Origin: Phycisphaerales bacterium
GTDB taxonomy: Bacteria > Planctomycetota > Phycisphaerae > Phycisphaerales > UBA1924
Assembly (NCBI GenBank): GCA_020847535.1
Contig: JADLBU010000019.1
Span: forward strand, 1-36,258
Reading direction: 5' to 3'
Length of the DNA stretch: 36,258 nt
Shown here: positions 10,173 to 18,018 of the stretch, in pieces
How positions within the stretch are numbered: the stretch's first letter is position 1
Layout: each line of letters starts with the position of its first letter
Position numbers and translations under genes: made by a program
The notes under the pieces: model-generated
What the model was told of the DNA's origin: nothing
What the model saw: the letters and a program-made list of their open reading frames with translations, nothing else
The model's database searches: none

Positions 10173-13154
10173 TTAGCACCCGGCCTCGAACGCATGCACG
10201 AACGCGTCAAAGTCGTCCGTATCCACGAACCCCGATCCATCCACATCCGCGGACTCATCCCCGGCGATGAACGCCATCACGTACGCATCGAAATCGTCCG
10301 TATCGACAAACCCGCTCCCATCGAAATCGCTCACGCACTCGCACTCATCCGGCACCCCGTTGTTGTCCGTATCCAGCAGCACACCGCGATTGATGTCGCA
10401 CCTGTCATCCACACCGTTCTGGTTGCAGTCGGCGGGCGCCCGGTACCGCACCCGGAAGATGCTCCCGCCCGCATCGATCGGCGTCACGTAGTCCAGATCC
10501 TTGTACAGGTCGCTGAAGTAAAGGCCATCGGGCCCGGCGGCGATCGCCACCGCGGTCCCGCGCCCAGCGCCCGCGTATTCCACCAGCGTCGTCGGTCCCT
10601 CCGTCACCGTCCCCGCCGCGTTCACGAGGAACCGCACCAGCCGCTTGCCCTGCCCCTGCGGCCCCTGCGCCCACGTCGGCCCGGATTCTGTCACGATCAC
10701 CGATCCGTACCAGTCGCTGGCGAACCCGCTCCCGCCGAATGTCTGCGGCTCGATGATCGCGATCGTCACCGGCGCGTGTGCGGGGTTCCACACATACTGC
10801 GCCCCGATCCCCATCGAGCCGTCCGAGCCATCCCACCCGTAATTGACCCCGCGCGCTGCGAACAGGAAACGGTCGATCCCCGGCCCGTTCTCCACCACGA
10901 AGTGCCGTCCATCCGAGGCTCGCCAGCCTCCGCCGAACGGGTTTCGATGCCCGTAGCTGTAGATGTAGTCGGTCGCCGTGATCCCGTTCCCCGCGTTGTA
11001 CAGCGGGTTGTCCATGCACGCCGCACCGTTCAGCTCCATCCGCAGGATCTTCCCGCGGAACGATGATGTGTTCTGCGCAGTCCCCGCGTTGAACCCATCT
11101 CCGACATGCACGTACAGCTTCCCATCCGGCCCGATGCTGATGTTCGAGATCTGGTGCGAAGCGCTCATCAACTCACCCGGCATGCTCAGCACCGTCGTGT
11201 TGCTGGTCATCGTGATCCCATCGTCGCTGTGCAGCCGGATCACACGCGGGTACAGCTGTGAAGTGTTTCCGTTGTTCGCGTACAGGAGCGTCGCGAACAG
11301 ATCCCCGCTCACCGGCTCACGGCAGATCGATGCCAGCCCCATCTCACCCGACCCAGGGAACGCCCCCGATGGATTGAAATTCAGCAGACCGGATGCGTAC
11401 ATCGCCTTCGTGCCATCCGCGAACACCGTCCGGATCTGCCCGTACAGCTCCGCGACGTACATCACCGGCTGGCCCGGCCCGCTCAGCCCCGTCATCGCGA
11501 TGCTCACCGGCAATTGGAACCCGGTCGCGAATCGCTCGACCTCCAGGTCCGAATCAAAGCTCGACCACGGCTGCAAAGCCCCGCGAGCCAGCTGCGTGAA
11601 CACGGGCGTTGTCTGGCTCGCGCTCCCGCTGTACGTGCTCCCCGTGATCGAGACCCAGTAGTACCTGCTCTGGTTCACCGGGCACGTGATTGCCGGCAGG
11701 TACATCGTCACCAGCGAGCAGTCATCCCCCAGCACCGTCAGAGAGCTTGCCGCCAGCGACACGCCCGCCGATCCCCCGGCCAGGTGCAGCCGCACGTAAA
11801 TATGCGCTCCGAGCGGCGCTGCATCGATCACCGTGTTGGTCACACCGTCAAACCCGCGCACCACCGCCAGCGTCGATCCATCCGCGCCGCCCACCGTCAG
11901 GCTCGGCGGTGTGGTCGCCGCCGGAAGCACGATCGGAGCGCCCGAACCGTTCACCCACCGGATCTGCGGCGGGATCTCGATATCCCTCATCTGAAGCGGG
12001 AAGATCTGTGCTGGATCCCCCGTACGGAACAGCCGTTGCGACCACAGGCTGTACTCCGTCCCCGGATCCTGGCTGTCATCCCTGAACCGCACCCGCAGCC
12101 GGTAGTCCGTCGATTGCTTGAGCCCCCCCAGCCCTGAGTGCGAACCGATCAGGTTCCCATCCGCCAGGTGGATGTGCATCTTCAGCGCTTCATCCGTCAC
12201 GCAGGTCGCCTCCCACACGCGCTCCGACGGATTGACCGTCCAGATCTCCCAGTCCGTGCAACGGTGCAGGTCTTGATCCGCATCCGCGAACGGACCCGTC
12301 TCCATATGCACATCCGCCGCGTTGACGATCTTCCCATCCACCACCGGCTCGGTGATCACCGGCGGGTTCGGCCGGAAGGGCGGTCCACCGCCCCCGAAGT
12401 TGTCCGTGAAGCTCCACGAGAGAAGATCGTGATTCTCCGATGATCCCCCCGTCGCCCCCGTGAACCCCACCCAAGCGCCCACGCCATCCAGCGAGAGGAT
12501 CGCCCCCAGGTCCACCGACACCGACAGCACCGGGTTCACCAGGTTGTCGATGAACACGCTCAAGACCCCGCCCTGGTACGTCACCATCCCCTGGTGCGTC
12601 TGGCCATCCGAGATATTCGGAATCCCGGTCGCCGATCCAAGCGAATACACCTCCACCGCGCTGTTCGGCAGCGTCCCGCGCGTCAGCACCGACACGTGGT
12701 TGTCGTTGGGATCGTTCACCTCACCGGCCTCGCACGAGGTGCTGTCCCACGTATCAAACTCGATCGCCAGCGAGTTGGGGATCCCATCAAAGCCGTTGCG
12801 ACATCCGTTCCCGCCGATCGCGTTGAGCCCCGTGTTCTGGATCACCAGCGCAAACCCATCCGCGCCGCCGCCCGCGAGCCCATGCACCCGGAACGCAAAC
12901 GCGGTGCTGAACCCATCTCCCACACCCTGCTTGACCTGGTGCCACGCCGCCCCGACCTGGAAGCTGGTCGCCGGCGTCAACCGCAGCACGTTCCCCGCTC
13001 GCGTCGCATTCCCCAGCAGCGTCAATCCGCTCGTGCTCGAGAAATCCGTGTAGTTGAAGTCCGCGTTCGATGAACCCGCGATACCCCCAACCACCCCGCA
13101 CGCGGCGGCGATCCCCAGGATCGATCGTCCGGACAGAAGACCTTTGCAACGCAT
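10173..13154 (-). CDS. Secreted multidomain protein: L-type lectin, sugar-dehydrogenase-like propeller, GC-type dockerin
   Basis: A 993-residue exported protein. A signal peptide spans about 1-31. Residues 34-255 look like a bacterial L-type (legume-like) lectin, with ADGFALVIQNTG, LAIEFDTWDS and DNHVSV. Residues 260-380 look like an Ig/fibronectin-type linker. Residues 540-905 resemble a glucose/sorbosone dehydrogenase beta-propeller (ISIGPDGKLYVHVGDGFN, YGHRNPFGGG, VENGPGIDRF, GVNYGW). Residues 909-940 carry two DxNxNGVxDxC calcium-type repeats, and 943-993 two EF-hand dockerin units, each with DGSGFVDTDDFDA, ending in Gly-Cys. This ending matches the planctomycete dockerin anchor known as GC-type. 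Its likely role is binding and possibly oxidising extracellular sugars on a scaffold or surface; catalytic activity is unproven. GGGAG lies 6 nt before the ATG. Confidence 0.87.
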   Translation of the reverse strand: MRCKGLLSGRSILGIAAACGVVGGIAGSSNADFNYTDFSSTSGLTLLGNATRAGNVLRLTPATSFQVGAAWHQVKQGVGDGFSTAFAFRVHGLAGGGADGFALVIQNTGLNAIGGNGCRNGFDGIPNSLAIEFDTWDSTSCEAGEVNDPNDNHVSVLTRGTLPNSAVEVYSLGSATGIPNISDGQTHQGMVTYQGGVLSVFIDNLVNPVLSVSVDLGAILSLDGVGAWVGFTGATGGSSENHDLLSWSFTDNFGGGGPPFRPNPPVITEPVVDGKIVNAADVHMETGPFADADQDLHRCTDWEIWTVNPSERVWEATCVTDEALKMHIHLADGNLIGSHSGLGGLKQSTDYRLRVRFRDDSQDPGTEYSLWSQRLFRTGDPAQIFPLQMRDIEIPPQIRWVNGSGAPIVLPAATTPPSLTVGGADGSTLAVVRGFDGVTNTVIDAAPLGAHIYVRLHLAGGSAGVSLAASSLTVLGDDCSLVTMYLPAITCPVNQSRYYWVSITGSTYSGSASQTTPVFTQLARGALQPWSSFDSDLEVERFATGFQLPVSIAMTGLSGPGQPVMYVAELYGQIRTVFADGTKAMYASGLLNFNPSGAFPGSGEMGLASICREPVSGDLFATLLYANNGNTSQLYPRVIRLHSDDGITMTSNTTVLSMPGELMSASHQISNISIGPDGKLYVHVGDGFNAGTAQNTSSFRGKILRMELNGAACMDNPLYNAGNGITATDYIYSYGHRNPFGGGWRASDGRHFVVENGPGIDRFLFAARGVNYGWDGSDGSMGIGAQYVWNPAHAPVTIAIIEPQTFGGSGFASDWYGSVIVTESGPTWAQGPQGQGKRLVRFLVNAAGTVTEGPTTLVEYAGAGRGTAVAIAAGPDGLYFSDLYKDLDYVTPIDAGGSIFRVRYRAPADCNQNGVDDRCDINRGVLLDTDNNGVPDECECVSDFDGSGFVDTDDFDAYVMAFIAGDESADVDGSGFVDTDDFDAFVHAFEAGC

Positions 13155-13236
13155 CAGCCGCTCCCGGGGGTGAGTATCGCGCGTCGCCGGCGAGCGATCG
13201 TGCCATTTCGCCGGTGAGCAAACTGGACCCGAGGGG

Positions 13237-13264
13237 AGTCTATCGGCGATCGGTCAGAGCACAA
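13237..13264 (-). promoter_or_regulatory. Candidate promoter for the lectin/dockerin gene
   Basis: On the minus strand TTGTGC and TAGACT are separated by 16 nt, about 85 nt upstream of the start codon at 13154. The match to a sigma70-type promoter is moderate. Confidence 0.3.
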
Positions 13265-13321
13265 TCCCCTGTAACACCAAGAGCTTCCATGTAACACGCA
13301 TTCTGTGTCACGGAGTCTCCC

Positions 13322-13355
13322 AAAAAGAAAACAGCCCGGCGCTTCCCGGGCTGTT
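13322..13355 (-). terminator. Rho-independent terminator, downstream of the beta-helix gene at 13472
   Basis: The stem AACAGCCCGG/CCGGGCTGTT (13330-13339, 13346-13355) is followed on the minus strand by a T-rich TTTCTTTTTG. It is nearly the same sequence as the terminator at 8616-8647 behind the paralogous gene. It is separated from its gene by the 90-bp inverted-repeat element. Confidence 0.88.
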
Positions 13356-13382
13356 TCCACGACTCAATCGTCAATCAGACTT

Positions 13383-13472
13383 AGAGACTGTTTCAGAATG
13401 AGGTAGCAGAGCAGTAGAACACAGGCAGGATGCCTGTGCCACGAGATCGGGCAGGATTCTGAAACAGTCTCT
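13383..13472. repeat. 90-bp element bounded by perfect 17-bp inverted repeats (REP/MITE-like)
   Basis: AGAGACTGTTTCAGAAT at 13383-13399 is the exact reverse complement of 13456-13472. Inside is a second hairpin, CACAGGCA/TGCCTGTG with a 3-nt loop, near 13420-13438. The right end abuts the stop codon of the beta-helix gene, so the element sits between that gene and its terminator. No open reading frame is inside. A non-autonomous mobile or REP-like element is the best reading. Confidence 0.85.
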
Positions 13473-14617
13473 TAGCGCCGATCCTGGAGCCGGGGATCAA
13501 TGATCAGCATCCCGGTCTCGAACGCACCGATGTCCACCGGCGCTCCCGCCTGCTCGATGAAGTTCGGCGCGGTGAGAACATCGAAGAATCGCGGGCGACC
13601 CGCCAGATCCTTCAAGATGCCCATCGGCACCGCCGAGTTCAGACCCGCATCGACCCCAGGGGAAAGATGGCTGAGCCGGAAATCACCCGCCAGGGCGTTC
13701 ATGAACTTCGGGTTGCTCGGGAGGTTCCCGGTGCCGACGGCCCCGCCCTCGACGATGCTGTAGCTCACCTCGGCGGCCTGCTCGATCTGGGCAGCGCCCG
13801 TGTTGCCCCAGATGATCGAGTTGGTCACCGTTCCGCCGTTGCCGCCGTAGATCCCGGCCGCCATCCACTCCGTCGAGTTGTTCGCGACCGTGCAGTTGAT
13901 CATCGTCGCATCGTAGAGGAACGCGCCGCCGCCATAGCCGGTCGCGTGGTTGTTGGTGAGCTGGCAGTTCACAAGCAGCGAGTCGGAGCCGCCGAACGAG
14001 CAGAAGCCGCCGCCGGTCGATCCCGTGTTGCCGTCGATCAGGCAGTTCTCAACCCGCAGATTTGAGCTGATCACGAACACCCCGCCGCCCTCGGGGGCGT
14101 AGTTGTTCGTGATGCGGCAGTTGATCACCCGCGGCCCCGCGTTGGATTCGCTGTACACGCCCCCGCCCCAGCACGCGACCTCGTTCCCCGTGATGATGCA
14201 GTTGCGCACCGTGCCGCCGCTGTTCCACGCGAAGAACACCGCGCCGCCGTTGAACATGAACCCGCCGGTGATCGTGAACCCATCCACCACCGACAGCGCC
14301 GTCTCGTTCGTCTGGAACATGAACCCGTTGTGCGGGTTCCCTTGCGGATCAAAGGCGTTGATCGTCGTCACGGCCGCCCCGCCCGAGCTCTTCACCGTGA
14401 TCGCCTTGCCCTGCAGGCTGATGTCATGGTTACCCGGTCCCGAATACGTCCCGGGAGCCACCAGAACCGTGTCCCCGTTCACCGCGGCATCGATCCCCGC
14501 CTGAATGGTCGCCTTCTGCTGTGGAACGAGAATCGTCCCCGCGATCGCCGGCAGCGCCATGCACGCCACCCCGATCGCGCACAACATCCGACCGACCGAT
14601 ACGTTCGAGTGCAACAT
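13472..14617 (-). CDS. Secreted right-handed parallel beta-helix protein, paralogue of 8673-9842
   Basis: A 381-residue predicted extracellular protein. I start at ATG 14615-14617 (MLHSNVSVGRMLCAIGVACM), because AGGAG lies 7 nt upstream; an ATG two codons earlier is too close to it. After the signal peptide (about 1-26) the GTILVPQQKATIQAGIDAAV-NGDTVLVAPGTY block is almost the same as in the 8673 protein. Beta-helix coils with Asn-Cys ladders follow (VRNCIITGN, VINCRITNN, VENCLIDGN, LVNCQLTNN, MINCTVANN). The C-terminal SIIWGN...NPKFMNALAGDFRLSHLSPGVDAG part is of choice-of-anchor Q type. The two paralogues flank the lectin/dockerin gene and share near-identical terminators, which suggests local duplication. 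Substrate unknown. Confidence 0.88.
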   Translation of the reverse strand: MLHSNVSVGRMLCAIGVACMALPAIAGTILVPQQKATIQAGIDAAVNGDTVLVAPGTYSGPGNHDISLQGKAITVKSSGGAAVTTINAFDPQGNPHNGFMFQTNETALSVVDGFTITGGFMFNGGAVFFAWNSGGTVRNCIITGNEVACWGGGVYSESNAGPRVINCRITNNYAPEGGGVFVISSNLRVENCLIDGNTGSTGGGFCSFGGSDSLLVNCQLTNNHATGYGGGAFLYDATMINCTVANNSTEWMAAGIYGGNGGTVTNSIIWGNTGAAQIEQAAEVSYSIVEGGAVGTGNLPSNPKFMNALAGDFRLSHLSPGVDAGLNSAVPMGILKDLAGRPRFFDVLTAPNFIEQAGAPVDIGAFETGMLIIDPRLQDRR

Positions 14618-14825
14618 TCGCATACTCCTTGACTTACAACGATCGCCCGAAGGCGATGCTCCCGCCGCGCGGCTTCCCACACCCGCGCCAACGGACACCC
14701 AAGCAGATGTCGCAAACAAATGCCAAGTGCCCTGTTGCCGATCTGATGTGGCCGGCAACATCCAAACTTGCGAGACTTGGGACTTTCCATGGTACCAAGC
14801 TCAGGCTCGCCAACCTACCCATTTT

Positions 14826-14881
14826 CCCTGTCTTCGGGGCCCTGTCTTCGGGGCCCTGTCTTCGGGGCCCTGTCTTCGGGG
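14826..14881. repeat. Four exact tandem copies of a 14-nt unit
   Basis: CCCTGTCTTCGGGG is repeated four times without mismatch (14826, 14840, 14854, 14868). Each unit can fold as CCC/GGG. The array lies about 210 nt upstream of the beta-helix gene at 13472-14617 and just beyond the terminator of the TPR gene. Perfect identity implies recent slippage; copy number is likely to vary between strains. Confidence 0.93.
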
Positions 14882-14911
14882 TAGGCCCGTCCAGGCGCCG
14901 CGATCCAGTAG

Positions 14912-14939
14912 ACAAAAACGCCCGGAACCTCCTGGGCGT
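14912..14939 (-). terminator. Rho-independent terminator of the TPR protein gene
   Basis: The stem ACGCCCgG/CtGGGCGT (14918-14925, 14932-14939; one G-T pair) is followed on the minus strand by TTTTTG. It lies about 30 nt after the stop codon at 14970. Confidence 0.82.
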
Positions 14940-14969
14940 CTCACAAGCCATCGATATTAACAATCCAAC

Positions 14970-16553
14970 TTACTTCGCAAACCCCGCCGCGATCCGCTGC
15001 GCGAGCATCACATCCAGACCCGCCGCCTTGGCCTCGCCCAGCAGCCGTCGTGCCTGGTCCTTCAGCCCGCGAGCATCCATGATGACCGCCGCCATCATGT
15101 ACGCATCCGCCGACTTGGTCACCCGCGCATATGTCAAGAGCGGCGTGCAAAGATCACGCAAGTCCGAACGATCCAGACCCATCGCCTCGTACTCGAGCGC
15201 CAGATCCGCGAGCCCCTCGTTCGCCCGGTACGCCTGCGCGAACGCGTACACCGCATCCTTGGATTGCCGGTCCGCCAGGAGCGCGACACCGAGCCATCGC
15301 CAGGCCCCCGCATCCGCCGGCTCGCGCCGCGTGTACTCACGCAGCAGCCGCGCTGCATCCGTGTACTGTGCCTCGGTCATCAGAATGGTCGCCGCTCCCA
15401 CGAGCTGCTCGTTGGGGTTGGCCTGCGAGTCCGCCGCCGGATCCGCCGGCTGTGGATCGCTCGCCGACTGGGTCGCCGATGCCGGATAGAACAGCGCCGG
15501 ATCGTACTGGTACCACCCCGTCCCATACACCGGACCTATGTAGCTCGTCGAGTCGTACCACGTCCACCACCCGTAATCCCACACCGGCGAGATGTAAGGA
15601 TTGCACACCGAGCCGCAGACGATCGGCTGCTCCCCGCACCAGTTGTTCCAGCCACCACTCCCCGTGCCGCACCAGCTGTTGTTCCACAGCGGCGGAGATG
15701 CCCCGATATGGATCTGCACGTTCCCGGTATCGATGTTCGCGCTGAACCCGCTCCCCGATGAGAACGCCACCGAAGAGCCGCTGCTCCCGCCATCGGCGAA
15801 CAGAAGAGCGCCCGACGGCCCGATCATCGACTTGGTGTGCCCCGACCCGACCCATCGCGATCCCCGATCGACCGGGCACGCCCACGGTGCGGTCGGGCAA
15901 TGGGCGTTGTAATGGTTGTGGTTGTTCCGCACCACCACCGGCCCGTACGTCTCGGGCACGCTCGACCGCGCCGGGCTCAGCACATTCGGGAACCGCGCCG
16001 GCACCCCGCCGAACGATCCCCCGCGCCGGATCGGCCGCTCAAACCCATCGTAATTCCCCCACAACGCTGGACGCTCCCCCGGCATCAACGGCGAATCCAC
16101 GACCGGGCCGCGCACCACAGACACCGGCACCGTTCCCAACGGCTGTGGCACCGTCGTGTACACCCACGGCTTGCCCGGCTCATTGATCCATCGCGGCTGC
16201 GGCTTGGTATAGGGAATCTCCGGCCCCGATGGATGAGTCGGATGAGAGGGATGATGTCCCGGGTGCGAGGGGTGAGGTTCCCCGACCGTGATCGACCGCA
16301 CACCCCCCGGCGAACTCCTCGGCGCGCTGCCCCCCAGCGAACCGCCCATCGAACCCTGCACCGGCCGGTTCATCGGCCGCTGAATCTGCGTCGAACCGCC
16401 CATCCTCGCACGCGATGCCGACATGACCTGCCGCTGCCCGGCGCTGGCCGCCGCCGCACGCGCATCCGATTGCGCCCACGCGCCTGCCGCGCACCCGCAC
16501 AGCGCAACCACCATGAAGAGCGTCGAAGCGCCGATACCACGGTCCGGATTCAT
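14970..16553 (-). CDS. Exported His/Trp-rich protein with C-terminal TPR-like repeats, function unknown
   Basis: A 527-residue protein starting at ATG 16551-16553, with GAGGAGG 8 nt upstream. A signal peptide spans about 1-27 (LFMVVALCGCAAGAWA|Q). A low-complexity region follows: Gly/Met/Arg/Ser-rich to about residue 90, then a Pro-His-Ser run near 93-112. The middle (about 215-365) is rich in Trp, Cys, Asn and Tyr (NNHNHYNAHC, NNSWCGTGSGGWNNWCG, DYGWWTWYD). The C-terminal 150 residues look like tetratricopeptide repeats (AATILMTEAQYTDAARLLREY, WRWLGVALLADRQSKDAVYAF). This layout fits a periplasmic or outer-surface protein making protein-protein contacts. I know no named family for the central part. 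A lipoprotein gene is divergently oriented 324 nt away. Confidence 0.83.
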   Translation of the reverse strand: MNPDRGIGASTLFMVVALCGCAAGAWAQSDARAAAASAGQRQVMSASRARMGGSTQIQRPMNRPVQGSMGGSLGGSAPRSSPGGVRSITVGEPHPSHPGHHPSHPTHPSGPEIPYTKPQPRWINEPGKPWVYTTVPQPLGTVPVSVVRGPVVDSPLMPGERPALWGNYDGFERPIRRGGSFGGVPARFPNVLSPARSSVPETYGPVVVRNNHNHYNAHCPTAPWACPVDRGSRWVGSGHTKSMIGPSGALLFADGGSSGSSVAFSSGSGFSANIDTGNVQIHIGASPPLWNNSWCGTGSGGWNNWCGEQPIVCGSVCNPYISPVWDYGWWTWYDSTSYIGPVYGTGWYQYDPALFYPASATQSASDPQPADPAADSQANPNEQLVGAATILMTEAQYTDAARLLREYTRREPADAGAWRWLGVALLADRQSKDAVYAFAQAYRANEGLADLALEYEAMGLDRSDLRDLCTPLLTYARVTKSADAYMMAAVIMDARGLKDQARRLLGEAKAAGLDVMLAQRIAAGFAK

Positions 16554-16877
16554 CGCCAATGCCTCCTCGCCGGGCCGCGAACCTCAGGGGCTCACCGGCC
16601 ACGCCGCGAATGTTCGGCCCAAATCCCCGACGAGTCCGCCTCCATCGAGCGTTGCCTGCTCCCCCGAGACTCCCATTGTACGCGATCCTGCCCGGATCCG
16701 TTCCCGCGCCGTGTGATGCGGGCGACCACACGCAACCCTCATCCCTACTTTCCTACAAACCGTCCGCCCGCCCCGCGGGTTGCAACTTCCGGTATCCTCA
16801 CATGGCGCAAGCTCCGATTGGGTTTCCCCAGGGGATCGATGGGTTCTGTTTCACCCCATCCGTTCATTCAGCAACAT

Positions 16878-17492
16878 ATGCACAACCGCATCCTTATCGG
16901 CCTGACCCTGCTGCTGCTCTCAGCCGCCATCCCGAGCTGCGGACTCACCGGCGGTGGCCCCATCCGAGCTGAATCCGTCACCACCTCCAGCGCCCTGCAA
17001 CTGGAACCCACTGTCCGCGCCTACCGCGCCATCGACAAGAACACCGCCGATGTCTACCTGACCGATCTGGACCGCTCAGCCTTGGACCTTGGCGCTCCCC
17101 TCGATGAAGTCTCAGGCCAGATCCTCCACCTGCACCTCTTCATCTCCCCCGAGGCCGGCGCCACCCCCATCGAGAGCACCGCGTGCTCGGTCACCATCCG
17201 CCTCATGGTGATCTCACGCGGGCACATCGGCGTCTACGGCGGCGGCGGCTTCATCATGCCCGACTCCGATCCGGGCGATTCGGAGTTCGCTGGTGACATC
17301 GAACGCGCCACCCTCCGCTTCATGCAGTCCACGCCCGGCTTCACCGATCGCCTCGGCCCCGCCGAGCTCTCCGGAGAGATCACCGCCCCTCGCAACGATC
17401 CCACCACCGACCGGCTCGCCGCCCGTTTCGAGCAGTTGCTCAACTCCACGACTCGGCGAAGCGATTCCTCGCTGAAGAACATCCCCGAATAG
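16878..17492 (+). CDS. Predicted lipoprotein of unknown function
   Basis: A 204-residue protein with an N-terminal hydrophobic segment and a probable lipobox (MHNRILIGLTLLLLSAA-IPSC), followed by Gly-Leu-Thr; the Pro at -2 is unusual. The mature part is a compact alpha/beta-looking domain (LHLHLFISPEAG, ACSVTIRLMVISRGHIGVYGGGGF). The end (RLAARFEQLLNSTTRRSDSS) looks helical. No enzyme motif was recognised. The start at 16878 has no clear Shine-Dalgarno sequence; an in-frame ATG at 16839, with AGGGG just before it, would add 13 residues and is a real alternative. The gene is divergent from the TPR protein gene. Confidence 0.78.
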   Translation: MHNRILIGLTLLLLSAAIPSCGLTGGGPIRAESVTTSSALQLEPTVRAYRAIDKNTADVYLTDLDRSALDLGAPLDEVSGQILHLHLFISPEAGATPIESTACSVTIRLMVISRGHIGVYGGGGFIMPDSDPGDSEFAGDIERATLRFMQSTPGFTDRLGPAELSGEITAPRNDPTTDRLAARFEQLLNSTTRRSDSSLKNIPE

Positions 17493-17609
17493 CGCCGACT
17501 CCCGCTCACCTGCCAGTGCGTCTGGCTTCCTCGCCCCGGTGCTCCGAGGGAGGCGCCGAGGCTTTGCGAAGCGGAGGGCGCTTCTCCTTCTACCGCTTGT
17601 TCTTGTCTT

Positions 17610-17688
17610 GGCCCGAAAGGCCGACGAATGTTGCCCGGGGCTTCAGCCCCTGGGAGCAGGCATTACTGATGCCACCGCCGGAGGGCGG
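17610..17688. repeat. Cluster of four short palindromes (REP-like) between convergent genes
   Basis: In order: GGCC-cgaaa-GGCC (17610-17622), CCCGGGGC-ttca-GCCCCtGGG (17634-17654), GGCAT/ATGCC (about 17659-17673) and CCGCC/GGCGG (17675-17688). None has a T-run. The region 17493-17757 has no gene. Similar CCCAGGGC/GCCCTGGG palindromes recur at 22270-22288. Confidence 0.75.
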
Positions 17689-17757
17689 ACGAGAACGAAG
17701 CGCTGCAAGTCAGCAACCCAACCGCCGCCGCCACCAAAAACACCGGACGCCGACCCA

Positions 17758-18012
17758 TCAACCGCCAGGCGCCACCTGCGCCCCACCCCGCGTGTTCTCA
17801 TCCTGCGGAACCCCCGCCGCGTTCGTTCGCCTGTACACCGGCTTGCCGGTCTTTTTGTCCAGAACCGCACCTTCGGACAGCGGCGCAGGCATCGCCGACT
17901 GTGGCGTCCCGCCGGCAGGCGCAAACTGCAAGTAAATCAGGACCGCAGACACCGCAAGCGCGCCCGTCGCGATCCCCAACTTGATCTTCTGAGACTTGGA
18001 TGTGTCGCTCAT
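17758..18012 (-). CDS. Small single-pass membrane protein next to the pseudopilin gene
   Basis: An 84-residue protein: a polar N-terminus (MSDTSKSQKIK), one transmembrane segment at about 12-30 (LGIATGALAVSAVLIYLQF), then a Gly/Pro/Ala-rich outer tail. It begins 6 nt after the stop of the upstream pseudopilin gene, so the two are co-transcribed and it probably works with the pseudopilin, perhaps as an accessory of a type II secretion-like or competence-like apparatus. That role is inferred from the pairing only. Confidence 0.8.
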   Translation of the reverse strand: MSDTSKSQKIKLGIATGALAVSAVLIYLQFAPAGGTPQSAMPAPLSEGAVLDKKTGKPVYRRTNAAGVPQDENTRGGAQVAPGG

Positions 18013-18018
18013 GGGGAT

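Noticed and set aside
14826..14881. CRISPR array
   Set aside because: The repeats are only 14 nt, contiguous and without spacers; no cas gene is nearby.
15837..16877. N-terminal extension of the lipoprotein frame
   Set aside because: The frame is open further upstream but runs antisense to the TPR gene and is Arg/Pro/His-rich; the signal peptide begins at 16878, or at 16839 at most.
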